A DNA stretch of 64,000 bases from Agromyces humatus (GTDB lineage: Bacteria; Actinomycetota; Actinomycetes; Actinomycetales; Microbacteriaceae), in NCBI RefSeq assembly GCF_021228295.1, contig NZ_JAJQPD010000009.1, forward strand, positions 62,001-126,000, read 5' to 3'. Made by a program: the position numbers and the translations under genes. A model generated the notes under the pieces. The model was given only the letters and a program-made list of their open reading frames with translations. It searched no databases and was not told the origin of the DNA. Below, in pieces: positions 7,756-17,340 of the stretch (its first letter is position 1; each line of letters begins with the position of its first letter).

Positions 7756-8706
7756 ATGCGTGCTATCCAGTTCACCCGATACGGCCAGCCGACCGTACTC
7801 GAGACCGTCGACCTGCCCCGATCCGAGGCGGGGCCCGGCGAGGCGCTCGTCCGCGTCGCCGGCACGACCTTCAACCAGGTCGACGCCACCATCCGTGCCG
7901 GCCACCTCGCGGAGGCGTTCCCGGTCGACCTGCCGCACGTGCCGGGCATCGACGTCAGCGGCACGGTGGTCGCCGTCGGCGAGGGTGCCCCGGCCGGCCT
8001 CGTCGGTCAGGACGTCGTCGCCTTCCTCCCGATGACCGGACCCGGCGCCTCAGCCGAGTTCGCGATCGTGCCCGCGGAGCTGATCGCCCCTGCACCGCAA
8101 TCGATTCCGCTGGCGGATGCCGCGGCGCTGGCCTCGAGCGGACTCACTGCCTGGCAGGCGATCGTCGAGCAGGCCGACGTCCGCGCCGGGCAGCGTGTGC
8201 TCGTGAACGGCGCGGGCGGCGGGGTCGGCGGCTTCGCCGTGCAACTCGCGGCCTCGGCCGGCGCGACCGTGATCGCCACCGCCAGCGCCCGAAGCCGAGA
8301 AGCAGTGGAGGCGACAGGCGCCTCCCAGATCATCGACTACACGACCACGGCCCTGACCGACGCCGTGACCGAGCCGGTCGACGTGGTCCTCAACCTCGTG
8401 CGCACGTCGCCCGCGGAGACAGAGGCGCTCGTGTCGCTGTTGAAGCCCGGGGGCACCTTCGTCACCACGACGACGCCCGGCGTCGTGCCGCCAGGCGCCG
8501 ACATCCGCACGGTGAGCCTCTTCGTGCGCAGCGATGCCGCCCAGCTGGCCCGTTTGGCGCAGCTCGTCGACGCCAGCAACCTGCGAATCGATGTGAGTGC
8601 GCGTCATCCGCTCGAGGAGCTCGCCACAGTGCACCGCCTCGGTGAGGCCGGCGAGCTCCGCGGCAAGGTGGTGCTCACTCCGACGCGCGACGGCGCACAC
8701 GTGTAG
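7756..8706 (+). CDS. NADPH:quinone reductase-like medium-chain oxidoreductase
   Basis: A 316-residue zinc-independent MDR protein. The N-terminal GroES-like domain contains FNQVDATIRAG and LPHVPGIDVSGTVVAVGEG; the Rossmann domain has the nucleotide loop NGAGGGVGGFAVQLA. The zinc-binding Cys residues of alcohol dehydrogenases are absent. Members reduce quinones or enones with NADPH. Divergence from a MarR regulator with paired operators suggests induction by a quinone or phenolic compound. A hairpin at 8721-8755 probably ends the transcript. Confidence 0.88.
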   Translation: MRAIQFTRYGQPTVLETVDLPRSEAGPGEALVRVAGTTFNQVDATIRAGHLAEAFPVDLPHVPGIDVSGTVVAVGEGAPAGLVGQDVVAFLPMTGPGASAEFAIVPAELIAPAPQSIPLADAAALASSGLTAWQAIVEQADVRAGQRVLVNGAGGGVGGFAVQLAASAGATVIATASARSREAVEATGASQIIDYTTTALTDAVTEPVDVVLNLVRTSPAETEALVSLLKPGGTFVTTTTPGVVPPGADIRTVSLFVRSDAAQLARLAQLVDASNLRIDVSARHPLEELATVHRLGEAGELRGKVVLTPTRDGAHV

Positions 8707-8720
8707 GGCGAAGCTGATCA

Positions 8721-8755
8721 GGCCCGGTGCAGAGATGAGGTCGTTGCACCGGGCC
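8721..8755 (+). terminator. Hairpin terminator after quinone reductase
   Basis: GGCCCGGTGCA (8721-8731) pairs perfectly with TGCACCGGGCC (8745-8755) across a 13-base loop. It lies 15 bases after the stop at 8704-8706. There is no T-run, as is common for hairpins in high-GC actinobacteria. Confidence 0.65.
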
Positions 8756-8827
8756 GACCCCCTCGCCGCGCGTACGGCAGGTCGGTACGCTGGACGTGGA
8801 ACCGAACCGGGGAGGGTGGTGAGTTCC

Positions 8828-9097
8828 ATGTCTGCGACGAAGCAGTGGAGCATCACCGTCGACATCGACGAACAAGAAGACACCACGCTCGCGAACGTGA
8901 GCCTGCGAACGCCGACAGGTCACGAGGTGAGCGGCGTCGGCCACGCACAGCGCAATCCGCTCGATCCGAGCGTGCCCGAGATCGGCGACGAGCTCGCGGT
9001 GTCGCGCGCGTTGCGCAACCTCGCCGAGCGACTGCTGCACACCACCGAGAAGGACATCGCGGGCGCCACCGGCGAGCCGGCGCACCTGCACCGGTAG
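8828..9097 (+). CDS. DUF1876 domain protein
   Basis: An 89-residue protein (QWSITVDIDEQEDTTLANVS...GVGHAQRNP...VPEIGDELAVSRALRNLA) matching DUF1876, a small alpha/beta domain common in actinobacteria and likened to double-stranded-RNA-binding-like folds. It often belongs to dormancy or stress regulons in mycobacteria; the role here is unknown. ATG 8828 follows GGGGAGGGTGG. It is convergent with the reductase at 9182, with a hairpin between them. Confidence 0.85.
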   Translation: MSATKQWSITVDIDEQEDTTLANVSLRTPTGHEVSGVGHAQRNPLDPSVPEIGDELAVSRALRNLAERLLHTTEKDIAGATGEPAHLHR

Positions 9098-9127
9098 CAC
9101 CGAGCCGGCCAGACCAGCCACGCGCAA

Positions 9128-9164
9128 CTGCGTCACTGATGCGGATCCGGCATCAGTGACGCAG
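9128..9164. terminator. Bidirectional hairpin terminator
   Basis: CTGCGTCACTGATGC (9128-9142) and its perfect complement (9150-9164) enclose a 7-base loop between two convergent genes (stops at 9097 and 9182). The symmetry suits termination from both sides. Confidence 0.75.
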
Positions 9165-9181
9165 CGCGTCGCGATCGTGCG

Positions 9182-9832
9182 CTACGCCACGGCGACCTGT
9201 CGCTCGGCCTTCGCGAGGTTCGCGATGAGTTCGTCGCGGGTCTGGCGAGCGACGTAGGCCGGCTGGTCGCGCTCGACGCGCCAGCTCGCGGCGAGCGGGC
9301 CCACGTTGACGGTGTCGAAGCCAAGCTGTTCGTAGAGATCGGTGACGAGCTGCGCGGCATCGTCGAAGTCGCTCGACGTCGCCAGCGCACGCCGGTCGGA
9401 CGATCCGGCCGGCCTGCCGTCGGTGGTGATCTGCGCCGCGGTGATGTGGTTGAAGCCCTTGGCCACGCGGCTCGTCGGCAGGTGCTTCTGCAGCATGCCC
9501 GAGACCGTGTCGCGGCCCGCGTCGAGCGCGGGCACGTGGCCGTCGCGCTCCCAGTAGTAGTTGTTCGTGTCGATCACGATCTTGCCCGCGAGCGGCTCGG
9601 CCGGGATCGACGCGTAGGCCTTGAAGGGCACGGTCACGACGGCGACATCCGCCGCGGTCGCGGCATCCGTCGCCGTTGCGGCACGCGCCTTGGGGCCGAG
9701 CTCGGCGACGAGGTCGGCGAGCGTCTCGGGCCCGCGCGAGTTGGCGATGACCACGTCGTAGCCCGCTCCGATGGCCGCCCGCGCGACCTGGCTGCCGATG
9801 TGTCCTGCTCCGATGATTCCGATAGTCGTCAT
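9182..9832 (-). CDS. NADPH-dependent F420 reductase-like (NADP oxidoreductase) protein
   Basis: A 216-residue Rossmann protein of the F420-dependent NADP reductase / YrrT-like coenzyme F420-binding group. GIIGAGHIGSQVARA (residues ~4-18) is the dinucleotide loop, NSRGPETL follows strand 2, and IDTNNYYWERDG lies in the active region. It may reduce NADP+ with F420H2 or be a dinucleotide-dependent reductase of unknown substrate. ATG 9830-9832. It is divergent from the LacI gene, and the intergenic region carries the LacI operator. Confidence 0.75.
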   Translation of the reverse strand: MTTIGIIGAGHIGSQVARAAIGAGYDVVIANSRGPETLADLVAELGPKARAATATDAATAADVAVVTVPFKAYASIPAEPLAGKIVIDTNNYYWERDGHVPALDAGRDTVSGMLQKHLPTSRVAKGFNHITAAQITTDGRPAGSSDRRALATSSDFDDAAQLVTDLYEQLGFDTVNVGPLAASWRVERDQPAYVARQTRDELIANLAKAERQVAVA

Positions 9833-9935
9833 GGTGAGGCGAACCGCTGTCGGGTGCTCCCTGTTCCCGGCGGAAGTCGGGGGCGAGCCGCGACGCTCCC
9901 TCTTGCGGTCCCATGCAAATGGCGCTACCGTGCAT

Positions 9936-9949
9936 CTAAACCGGTTTAG
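9936..9949. promoter_or_regulatory. LacI-family operator palindrome
   Basis: CTAAACCGGTTTAG is a perfect 14-base palindrome with a central CCGG, as expected for LacI/GalR operators. It sits ~80 bases before the LacI start and ~100 bases before the divergent reductase start, so it can control the whole sugar-use unit by autoregulation. Confidence 0.8.
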
Positions 9950-10030
9950 TCGCATCATCGCCGATGCTCTCCACGCACACGGCTGTGCCCCGAGGGGTCG
10001 ATGACCACCGACCGGTCGACGGAGGACCTG

Positions 10031-11095
10031 ATGAGCAATGACGCGGAACGGCCGGCAGCACGCCCGACGATCACCGACGTCGCACGCCATGCCGGCGTCA
10101 GCAAGGGGCTCGTCTCGTTCGCGTTGAACGACCGCCCGGGCGTCAGCGCCGAGACCCGCGCCCGCATCCTCGCCTCGGCGCGCGAGCTCGGCTGGACGCC
10201 GAACCTGCGAGCACGCTCGCTCAGCGTCGACCGGTCGTACGCGCTCGGTCTCGTCATCGGGCGCAGCGTCGACGTGATCGCCGCCGACCCGTTCTTCCAC
10301 TCGTTCATCGCCGGCGTCGAGAGCGAGTTCTCGACCGCCGGTCAGGTGCTCGTGCTCGCGCAGGCGACCCCGGGTCGCGAAGAGACCGCGACCTACCGCG
10401 GCCTCGCGGCCGACAAGCGCGTCGACGGCGTCTTCCTCAGCGACCTGCGCGCCGGCGACGACCGCGTCGCCCTGGTGCGCGAGCTCGGCCTCGCCGCCGT
10501 CACGCTCGGCCGGCCCGACGTCGAGTCGCCGTTCCCCTCGGTGAGCGTCGACGACGGTCGTGGCATCCGCGCCGCGGTCGAGCACCTCGCCGCCCTCGGG
10601 CATCGCCGCATCGCGCATGTCGCCGGCCCGTCGACGATGCTGCACGGCCGCCGTCGCGCCGAGGCGTTCACGACGGCCCTCGTCGCCGCCGGACTCGAGC
10701 CGACAGCGATCATCGAGACCGACTTCAGCGCCGTCGACGGCGCCCGCGCCACTCGCGAGCTGCTCGGACTCGGCGCCGACCGGCGCCCGACGGCCATCGT
10801 CTACTCGAACGACCACATGGCCTTCGCCGGACTCGCGGTCGCGCAACGCGCTGGCATCCACGTGCCGCACGACCTCTCGATCACCGGCTTCGACGACACC
10901 GAGCTCGCTCGGCACACGTTCCCGTCGATCACCTCGGTCGCGACCGACGCCTTCGACTGGGGCGCCCGGTCGGCGCGGCTGCTGCTCGCGACGATCGCGG
11001 GTCAGCCGGTCGACGACGTCGAGCTCTCCGAACCGCGACTCGTCGTCAGGGAATCGACGACGACCGCCCCTGAATCCGAATCCGCGCGGCACTGA
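10031..11095 (+). CDS. LacI-family transcriptional repressor of a glycan-use operon
   Basis: A 354-residue regulator. TITDVARHAGVSKGLVSFAL near the N-terminus is the LacI HTH, followed by the hinge (TPNLRARSLSVDRSYALG) and a periplasmic-binding-protein-like sugar domain. ATG 10031 is chosen over ATG 10001 because GGAGGA precedes it at the right distance and the HTH starts 13 residues later. The gene is only 25 bases from the binding-protein gene and is read the same way. The sugar that releases it is probably the one imported by the adjacent ABC system. Confidence 0.9.
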   Translation: MSNDAERPAARPTITDVARHAGVSKGLVSFALNDRPGVSAETRARILASARELGWTPNLRARSLSVDRSYALGLVIGRSVDVIAADPFFHSFIAGVESEFSTAGQVLVLAQATPGREETATYRGLAADKRVDGVFLSDLRAGDDRVALVRELGLAAVTLGRPDVESPFPSVSVDDGRGIRAAVEHLAALGHRRIAHVAGPSTMLHGRRRAEAFTTALVAAGLEPTAIIETDFSAVDGARATRELLGLGADRRPTAIVYSNDHMAFAGLAVAQRAGIHVPHDLSITGFDDTELARHTFPSITSVATDAFDWGARSARLLLATIAGQPVDDVELSEPRLVVRESTTTAPESESARH

Positions 11096-11120
11096 CGCCG
11101 CACTCTGAAAGGAACTGGCC

Positions 11121-12398
11121 ATGCGCCGACGAATGATGATGACCGCCGTTGCGGCGGCGGGGCTGCTCGCCCTGACCGCCTGTGCGGGCGGAGGTGATGA
11201 CGGCGGCTCCGAGGGCCGTGGTGACATCACGATCTGGTACTCGAACAACGAAGCCGAGATCGCCTGGGGAAAGCAGATGGTCGAGGCGTGGAACGCTGAG
11301 AACCCCGACGAGCAGATCCGGGCGCAGGAGATCCCCGCCGGGGCCTCGAGCGAAGAGGTCATCGGCGCGGCGATCACCGCCGGAAATGCGCCGTGCCTCG
11401 TGTACAACACGTCGCCGGCCGCGGTGCCGCAGTTCCAGAGGCAGGGCGGACTCGTGAACCTCTCGGAGTTCGACGACGGCGACGGCTACATCACCGAGCG
11501 CACCGGCGACATCGCCGACCAGTACCGCTCGGCCGACGGCGACTTCTACCAGATGCCGTGGAAGTCGAACCCCGTGATGATCTTCTACAACAAGGCGATG
11601 TTCGCCCAGGCCGGCCTCGACGCCGAGAACCCGCCGCTCGCGACCTACGACGAGTTCCTCGAGACCGCTCGCACGCTCGTCGAGTCGGGAGCTGCGCCGT
11701 TCGCGATCAACCCCTCGCCCACGAGCGAGTTCTTCCAGAGCTGGTTCGACTTCTACCCGCTGTACGCGGCCCACTCGGGCGGCACGCTGCTCGTCGAAGA
11801 CGGCGCCGCGACCTTCGATGACGCCAACGGCACGGCCGTGGCCGAGTTCTGGTCGACGATCTATACCGAAGGGCTCGCCGGCAAGGAGCAGTACCAGGGC
11901 GACGCGTTCGCCGACGGAGTGGCGGCGATGTCGATCGTCGGTCCGTGGGCGATCTCGGTGTACGGCGACGACGTCGACTGGGGTGCCGTGCCGGTGCCCA
12001 CGCAAGACGGCATCGCCGCTGACGAGACCTTCACGTTCAGCGACGCGAAGAACGTCGCCATGTTCACGGCCTGCGACAACCAGGCCACCGCGTGGGACGT
12101 GCTGAAGTTCTCGACGAGCGAGGAGCAGGACGGCATCTGGCTCGACGAGACCGGGCAGATGCCGCTGCGCCAGAACCTCACCGAGACCTACCCCGACTAC
12201 TTCGCGGCGAACCCCGCCTACGAGCAGTTCGGCGACCAGGCCGCTCGCACCGTCGAGGTGCCGAACGTGCCCAACTCGATCGAGATCTGGCAGACCTTCC
12301 GCGACGGCTACTCGAACTCGGTGATCTTCGGCGAGGAGCCGGTGGCGGACTTCCTCACCGGTGCCGCTACTGAGATCGACGAGCTCGCCCAGGGCTGA
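11121..12398 (+). CDS. ABC transporter sugar-binding lipoprotein
   Basis: A 425-residue extracellular binding protein of family 1. The lipobox LLALTAC puts the lipidated Cys near residue 21. The mature part starts DITIWYSNNEAEIAWGKQMV and has the usual two-lobed pattern (AMSIVGPWAISVYG near the hinge). It captures an oligosaccharide and delivers it to the two permeases. No ATPase gene is in the cluster, so a shared MsiK-type ATPase elsewhere must energise it. RBS GAAAGGA. Confidence 0.9.
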   Translation: MRRRMMMTAVAAAGLLALTACAGGGDDGGSEGRGDITIWYSNNEAEIAWGKQMVEAWNAENPDEQIRAQEIPAGASSEEVIGAAITAGNAPCLVYNTSPAAVPQFQRQGGLVNLSEFDDGDGYITERTGDIADQYRSADGDFYQMPWKSNPVMIFYNKAMFAQAGLDAENPPLATYDEFLETARTLVESGAAPFAINPSPTSEFFQSWFDFYPLYAAHSGGTLLVEDGAATFDDANGTAVAEFWSTIYTEGLAGKEQYQGDAFADGVAAMSIVGPWAISVYGDDVDWGAVPVPTQDGIAADETFTFSDAKNVAMFTACDNQATAWDVLKFSTSEEQDGIWLDETGQMPLRQNLTETYPDYFAANPAYEQFGDQAARTVEVPNVPNSIEIWQTFRDGYSNSVIFGEEPVADFLTGAATEIDELAQG

Positions 12399-12412
12399 TC
12401 GGAGGTCCGATC

Positions 12413-13363
12413 ATGACCACCGTCTCAGCCCCGCCGAGCGCTGCCGCGACAGGGCCCGATGAGACGCCCCCGAGCCGCCGCCCCCGGCGGTGGCTCGGGG
12501 AGAACCCGCTCGGCCTGCTGCTGAGCGCGCCGTACCTGCTGTTCATCGGGCTGGTCTTCGCCTACCCGATCGTGTTCTCGGTGTGGATGTCGTTCCAGGA
12601 CTACTTCTTCGCCGCGCCCGGCGCCGAGGTCGACCGCCCGTTCGTCGGGTTCGACAACTACATCGCCGTGATCCAGGACCCCGCCGTCTGGCGGTCGTTC
12701 GGCAACGTCGGCATCTTCCTGCTGATCAACGTGCCCCTGACGGTCGGGTTGTCATTGCTGCTCGCGACGGCGCTCGACAAGGTCGTGCACGCCCGCACCT
12801 TCTTCCGGGTGAGCTACTACGTGCCGTACGTGACCGCCTCGGTCGCCGTCGTCGCGGTGTGGCTGTTCCTGTTCAGCACGGGCGGCCTGGTGAACCAGAT
12901 CCTCGGTCCGCTCGCGCCCGAGCCGTCGTGGCTCGTCAACTCGGCCCTCGCCATGCCCACGATCGCGCTGTTCGTCACGTGGAAGGGGCTCGGGTTCTAC
13001 ATTCTGCTCTACCTCGCGGCCCTGCAGAACGTGGGCAAGGAGCTCTACGAGGCGGCGTCGGTCGATGGCGCCGGCGCCGTGCGACGATTCTTCACGGTGA
13101 CGGTTCCGGGCGTGCGCCCGGCGACCGTGCTCGTCTTCCTGCTCGCCACCATCACGGGTGCGAACCTCTTCACCGAGCCCTACCTGCTCACCGGTGGGGG
13201 CGGCCCGAACGGCGCATCGACCTCGCCCGTGCTGCTCATGTATCAGCGGGGCATCGAGCAGGGCAATCCCGACGTCGCGTCCGCGCTCGGGGTCATCCTC
13301 ATCATCTTCGTACTCATCATCGCGTGGCTGCAGTACCGATTCCTCGGAGGGAGGGAGTCATGA
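12413..13363 (+). CDS. ABC sugar permease, MalF/UgpA-type
   Basis: A 316-residue inner-membrane permease with about six helices. The EAA loop ELYEAASVDGAGAVRRFFTV contacts the ATPase. It follows the binding protein by 14 bases and overlaps the next permease by the ATGA signature, so the pair is made together and forms the transport channel. The substrate is inferred to be a mannose-containing glycan from the adjacent GH130 gene. Confidence 0.92.
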   Translation: MTTVSAPPSAAATGPDETPPSRRPRRWLGENPLGLLLSAPYLLFIGLVFAYPIVFSVWMSFQDYFFAAPGAEVDRPFVGFDNYIAVIQDPAVWRSFGNVGIFLLINVPLTVGLSLLLATALDKVVHARTFFRVSYYVPYVTASVAVVAVWLFLFSTGGLVNQILGPLAPEPSWLVNSALAMPTIALFVTWKGLGFYILLYLAALQNVGKELYEAASVDGAGAVRRFFTVTVPGVRPATVLVFLLATITGANLFTEPYLLTGGGGPNGASTSPVLLMYQRGIEQGNPDVASALGVILIIFVLIIAWLQYRFLGGRES

Positions 13364-14193
13364 CGCGCACCAGAACGGCACTGCGCTACCTGCTCTTGGC
13401 GGTCGGGGCGTTGGTCTTCCTGTTCCCCTTCTACTACATGATCGTGGGCTCGCTGCAGACCGCACCCGACCCGACGATCGCGGGCGCGTTCCCGAATCCG
13501 GCCAACGTCACGGGCGAGAACTACGTCGCGATCAACGAACGGGTGAACCTGCTGCAGGGGCTCGCGAACTCGGGCATCTTCACCGGCGGCGTGATTCTCG
13601 GCACGGTCGTGTTCGGCACGATCGCGGGCTATGCGCTCTCGGTGCTGAAGTGGCGCGGCCGGGGGGCGACCCTCGTGCTCGTGCTGCTCGTGCAGGTGAT
13701 TCCGTTCCAGCTGCTGATGATCCCGCTGTACGTGATGATCGCCCGCGACTACGGCCTGTCAGACAGCTACCTGGGCATGATCCTGCCGTTCCTCATCAAC
13801 TCCACGGCGGTGCTGATCTTCCGCCAGTACTTCCTGCAGCTGCCGAGAGAGCTCTTCGACGCCGCCCGCATCGACGGCGCCGGCGAGTTCCGCATTCTGT
13901 GGTCGGTGGCTCTGCCGCTCGTGCGGCCGGCGCTGCTCACCGCGGTGCTGCTCACCTTCATCGGTCCGTGGAACGAGTTCCTCTGGCCGTTCCTCATCAC
14001 CAAGGAGGCTGCGCTCCAACCGCTCGCCGTGTCGCTCGCGAACTTCATCTCGAACGTCGCGGCGTCGACGTCGAACCCCTTCGGGGCGATGATGGCCGGC
14101 GCGGTCGTTCTCGCCGCCCCGGCGGTCGCCCTGTTCATCATCTTCCAGCGCTATTTCGTCTCGAACGATCTCGGCTCTGGAGTGAAAGGCTGA
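13360..14193 (+). CDS. ABC sugar permease, MalG/UgpE-type
   Basis: A 277-residue permease with six predicted helices and the EAA loop ELFDAARIDGAGEFRILWSV. ATG 13360 overlaps the previous stop (ATGA) and follows GGAGGGAGGGAG. Together with the upstream permease it makes the heterodimeric channel. The GH130 gene starts one base after its stop. Confidence 0.92.
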   Translation: MTRTRTALRYLLLAVGALVFLFPFYYMIVGSLQTAPDPTIAGAFPNPANVTGENYVAINERVNLLQGLANSGIFTGGVILGTVVFGTIAGYALSVLKWRGRGATLVLVLLVQVIPFQLLMIPLYVMIARDYGLSDSYLGMILPFLINSTAVLIFRQYFLQLPRELFDAARIDGAGEFRILWSVALPLVRPALLTAVLLTFIGPWNEFLWPFLITKEAALQPLAVSLANFISNVAASTSNPFGAMMAGAVVLAAPAVALFIIFQRYFVSNDLGSGVKG

Positions 14194-14194
14194 A

Positions 14195-15283
14195 ATGTCC
14201 AACCTCACCACCTCCACCACCGTTCCCTACACCCTCACCCGCGTCGGCGTCGTCATGCGTCCCGAGCCGGGCAACCTCCAAGAGGCCGAGGGCGTGCTCA
14301 ACCCGGCGTCGGGCCGCGCGCCCGACGGCACGGTCTACCTGCTGCCGCGACTGGTCGCCGAGGGCAACGTCTCGCGCGTGGGTCTCGCCCGTGTCGAACT
14401 CGACGGCGGCGTGCCCGTTGGCGTCGTGCGCGAGGGCGTCGTGCTCGAGCCCGACCGCGGTTGGGAGCGCGGCGCCGAGAACGCCGGCGTCGAGGATCCG
14501 CGGGTGACGCGCATCGACGCCCTCGGCTGCTGGGTCATGACGTACGTCGCCTACGGTCCGCTGGGGCCGCGCACCGCCATCGCCGTGTCGAACGACCTGC
14601 GCGAGTGGCGCCGGCTGGGGCCCGCGCTCTTCGCCTTCGACGACGCGCTCGACATGGATCTCAACCTGTTCCACAACAAGGACACGACGTTCTTCCCCGA
14701 GCCGGTCACCGCGCCCGACGGCACGCTCAGCCTCGCGGTGCTGCACCGCCCCATGTGGGATCTCGGCGAGATCAAGCCCGGGCAGGGCGTGCGCGTTCCG
14801 GCCGGCATCGACGACACCCGGCAGTCGATCTGGATCGCCTACATCCCGCTCGAGGCGGCGCTCGCCGACATCAACGCGATCACGCTGTGGCACCAGTCGC
14901 GGCTGCTCGCGGCGCCCGAGTTCCCGTTCGAGGCGCTGAAGATCGGCGGGGGTCCGCCGCCGCTGCGCGTGCCCGAGGGCTGGCTGCTGCTGCATCACGG
15001 CGTCACCGGCACGATCGATGACAACCCCTTCGCCCAGCAGCAGAAGGTCAACTATGCGGCGGGCGCCATTCTGCTCGACGCCGACGACCCGTCGATCGTG
15101 CTCGCGCGCACCGCCGAGCCGCTGCTCGCCCCCGAGACCGAAGAGGAGCGCAGCGGCATCGTGCCGAACGTCGTCTTCCCGACCGCGATCGAAGCGATCG
15201 AGGGCGAGCACTACGTGTTCTACGGCATGGCCGACTCCCAGATCGGCGTCGCCAGGCTCGATCGCGTCGAGGGAGCATCATGA
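14195..15283 (+). CDS. GH130 family glycosidase or mannoside phosphorylase
   Basis: A 362-residue cytoplasmic five-bladed propeller enzyme. N36-P-A, G98-V-E-D-P-R103, HNKDTTFFPEP and KIGGGPPPLR are typical of GH130, whose members act on beta-mannosides either by phosphorolysis or, in the beta-1,2-mannosidase subgroup, by hydrolysis. No signal peptide, which fits cleavage of the imported sugar. It lies between the permeases and a secreted protein in one operon. I cannot decide between phosphorylase and hydrolase from sequence alone. Confidence 0.85.
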   Translation: MSNLTTSTTVPYTLTRVGVVMRPEPGNLQEAEGVLNPASGRAPDGTVYLLPRLVAEGNVSRVGLARVELDGGVPVGVVREGVVLEPDRGWERGAENAGVEDPRVTRIDALGCWVMTYVAYGPLGPRTAIAVSNDLREWRRLGPALFAFDDALDMDLNLFHNKDTTFFPEPVTAPDGTLSLAVLHRPMWDLGEIKPGQGVRVPAGIDDTRQSIWIAYIPLEAALADINAITLWHQSRLLAAPEFPFEALKIGGGPPPLRVPEGWLLLHHGVTGTIDDNPFAQQQKVNYAAGAILLDADDPSIVLARTAEPLLAPETEEERSGIVPNVVFPTAIEAIEGEHYVFYGMADSQIGVARLDRVEGAS

Positions 15284-17304
15284 ACACGGATGCCTTGCGC
15301 CGAGGTTCGTGGGTCACGATCGCCCTCGGCGCGGCCGCGGCGCTGATCCTCACCGGCAGCGTCGCCGCACCGGCACAGGCAGCACCGCTGCCGGCCCCGC
15401 TCACGAACACCGCGCACCTCGACTTCCTGCTCGACACGGCGACGCCGACGCCCGAGCCGGGGCACACGACCTACCGCCTCGCCGCCGAGCCCGAGCTCGT
15501 GCTGCCGTGGACCTATGCCGACGCCCGCGCCGGCGGCACGTTCGAGCGGGTCGGCGGCGGGCCGCTCGATCCCGCCACGGGCGACTGGGGCCAGGGCGCC
15601 TACAACGCCGACGACGTGTCGCGCGCCGCGGTGGTCTACCTGCGGCACTGGCAGCAGACCGGTGACGACGCGAGCCGGGCGAGCGCCTACGAACTGCTGC
15701 GCTCGCTCGCCTACCTGCAGACGGTCGAGGGCGAGCACGCCGGCAACGTGGTGCTGTGGATGCAGCCCGACGGCGACCTGAACCCGAGCGCCGAGCCGGT
15801 CGAGCTGCCCGATCCGTCCGACTCCGATGCGAGCTACTGGCTCGCCCGCACGATCTGGGCGTTCGGTGAGGGCTACGCGGCCTTCGCCGACACCGACCCC
15901 GAGTTCGCCGCGTTCCTCGCCGAGCGTCTGGGCCTCGCCCGCGAGGCGGTCGATCGTCAGAGCCTCGACCGATACGGCGAGTATGAGACATCCGATGGCC
16001 TGCGGGTTCCCGCATGGCTGATCGTCGACGGTGCCGACGCGACCGCCGAGGCCGTGCTCGGACTGTCGGCCTACGTCGAGGCGCAGCCCGGCGACGACGC
16101 CGCGCGCACGACGCTCGCGCGCCTCGCCGAGGGCATCGCCGAGATGGGCGCGGGCGACACGCGGGCGTGGCCGTATGGCGCGATCCTGCCGTGGGCGCAG
16201 TCGCGTTCGATGTGGCACGGGTGGGGCTCGCAGATGCCCGCGGCGCTGGCCGAGGCATCCGTGGTGCTCGACGACGCGACCCTGCTCGAACCGGCGATCG
16301 CCGACTCGACGGGATTCACGACGACCCTGCTCACCGCCGGCGGACCCGACAACGGCTGGTTCCCGACTCCGGCGGACCGGGTGCAGATCGCCTACGGTGC
16401 CGACTCGCGCGTGCAGTCGCTGCTCTCGGTGGCCGATGCGTCGGGTAGTGCCGCGTTCGACGAGCTCGCCGCGTTGCAGGCGGCCTGGTTCTTCGGCGCC
16501 AACCGCGCGGGCGAGTCGATGTACGACCCCGCGACGGGCATCACCTACGACGGCCTGCAGCCCGACGGTTCGATCAACCGCAACTCGGGTGCCGAGAGCA
16601 CGATTCACGGGCTGCTCACGATGATCGCGCTCGACGACCGCCCAGCGGTCGCCGCTCGCGCGACGACGGTGACGGATGTCGCATCGCTCGACGGCCTTCG
16701 CGTCGTCGAGGCCGAGTCGGCGACGTCGACGACCGGCACCGTGCAGGCTCCGGCCTCGGCGTGGACCGGGGAGTCGCTCTACAGCGGCGACGTGCTCGTG
16801 CTCGACCGCGGCGAGGAGGCGACCTTCGACCTCGGCACCGACGACGTGCGGCGCTCGGTCGAGCCGGTCGCGTGGCTCGCTTCGGATGCCCGGGCGCGGT
16901 CGATCTGGAAGGCGGGTCGCGCGCCCGTCGGCGTGCTCGACGGCAGCGGCGAAGCACAGGGCATCAGCCCGGTGCCCGGCGTGCTGCTTCCGCGTACACT
17001 GCAACTGCCGGTGGCGGGGTGGAGCTCATCGGTCACCGCCCGCGTGCTGACCGGCACGGTCACCCTCGACGCGCTGCTCGTGCGTCCGGAGCTGTCGCGC
17101 CTCGTGTTCGAGGGTTCGGGCAAAGCGACCGAGCTCGTGCACTCGACCGCCGAGGTGCGGCAGCAGGCCGACGTCGGCTTCGCCGGCGTCGAGTCGACGG
17201 CGCGGGTGTACGACGACCGCGGTGTGCTCGTGAGCGAGCAGACGCTGCAGGGCGAAGGCTCGGTGCAGATCCCGGCAGGCGGGTTCGCGGTGGTGACGCG
17301 GTAG
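15280..17304 (+). CDS. Large secreted protein, probable alpha/alpha-barrel glycoside hydrolase
   Basis: A 674-residue exported protein; the signal peptide likely ends at PAQA-AP (after residue 34). The next ~430 residues are Trp-rich and helical (AVVYLRHWQQ, YWLARTIWAFGEG, SMWHGWGSQMP, GWFPTPADRVQIAYG), like six-helix-pair barrels of glycan-processing enzymes. The last ~220 residues are beta-rich and may bind carbohydrate. I recognise no named GH family. ATG overlaps the GH130 stop (ATGA), so it is co-translated. Secretion suggests it acts on the polymer outside the cell before ABC uptake, or on a cell-envelope glycan. Confidence 0.7.
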   Translation: MNTDALRRGSWVTIALGAAAALILTGSVAAPAQAAPLPAPLTNTAHLDFLLDTATPTPEPGHTTYRLAAEPELVLPWTYADARAGGTFERVGGGPLDPATGDWGQGAYNADDVSRAAVVYLRHWQQTGDDASRASAYELLRSLAYLQTVEGEHAGNVVLWMQPDGDLNPSAEPVELPDPSDSDASYWLARTIWAFGEGYAAFADTDPEFAAFLAERLGLAREAVDRQSLDRYGEYETSDGLRVPAWLIVDGADATAEAVLGLSAYVEAQPGDDAARTTLARLAEGIAEMGAGDTRAWPYGAILPWAQSRSMWHGWGSQMPAALAEASVVLDDATLLEPAIADSTGFTTTLLTAGGPDNGWFPTPADRVQIAYGADSRVQSLLSVADASGSAAFDELAALQAAWFFGANRAGESMYDPATGITYDGLQPDGSINRNSGAESTIHGLLTMIALDDRPAVAARATTVTDVASLDGLRVVEAESATSTTGTVQAPASAWTGESLYSGDVLVLDRGEEATFDLGTDDVRRSVEPVAWLASDARARSIWKAGRAPVGVLDGSGEAQGISPVPGVLLPRTLQLPVAGWSSSVTARVLTGTVTLDALLVRPELSRLVFEGSGKATELVHSTAEVRQQADVGFAGVESTARVYDDRGVLVSEQTLQGEGSVQIPAGGFAVVTR

Positions 17305-17340
17305 GGGTCGGTCGCCCCCGTCGGCCGAATGAGCACCGAA

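Noticed and set aside
9182..11410. 742-residue minus-strand ORF spanning the reductase and LacI genes
   Set aside because: Only the part up to 9832 is real; the rest is the shadow of the LacI gene, which has a proper HTH and ribosome site.
15220..17004. 594-residue minus-strand ORF opposite the secreted sugar-operon protein
   Set aside because: Composition is typical of an antisense shadow (Arg, Gly, Val, Asp), and it would overlap a coupled operon gene with a signal peptide.
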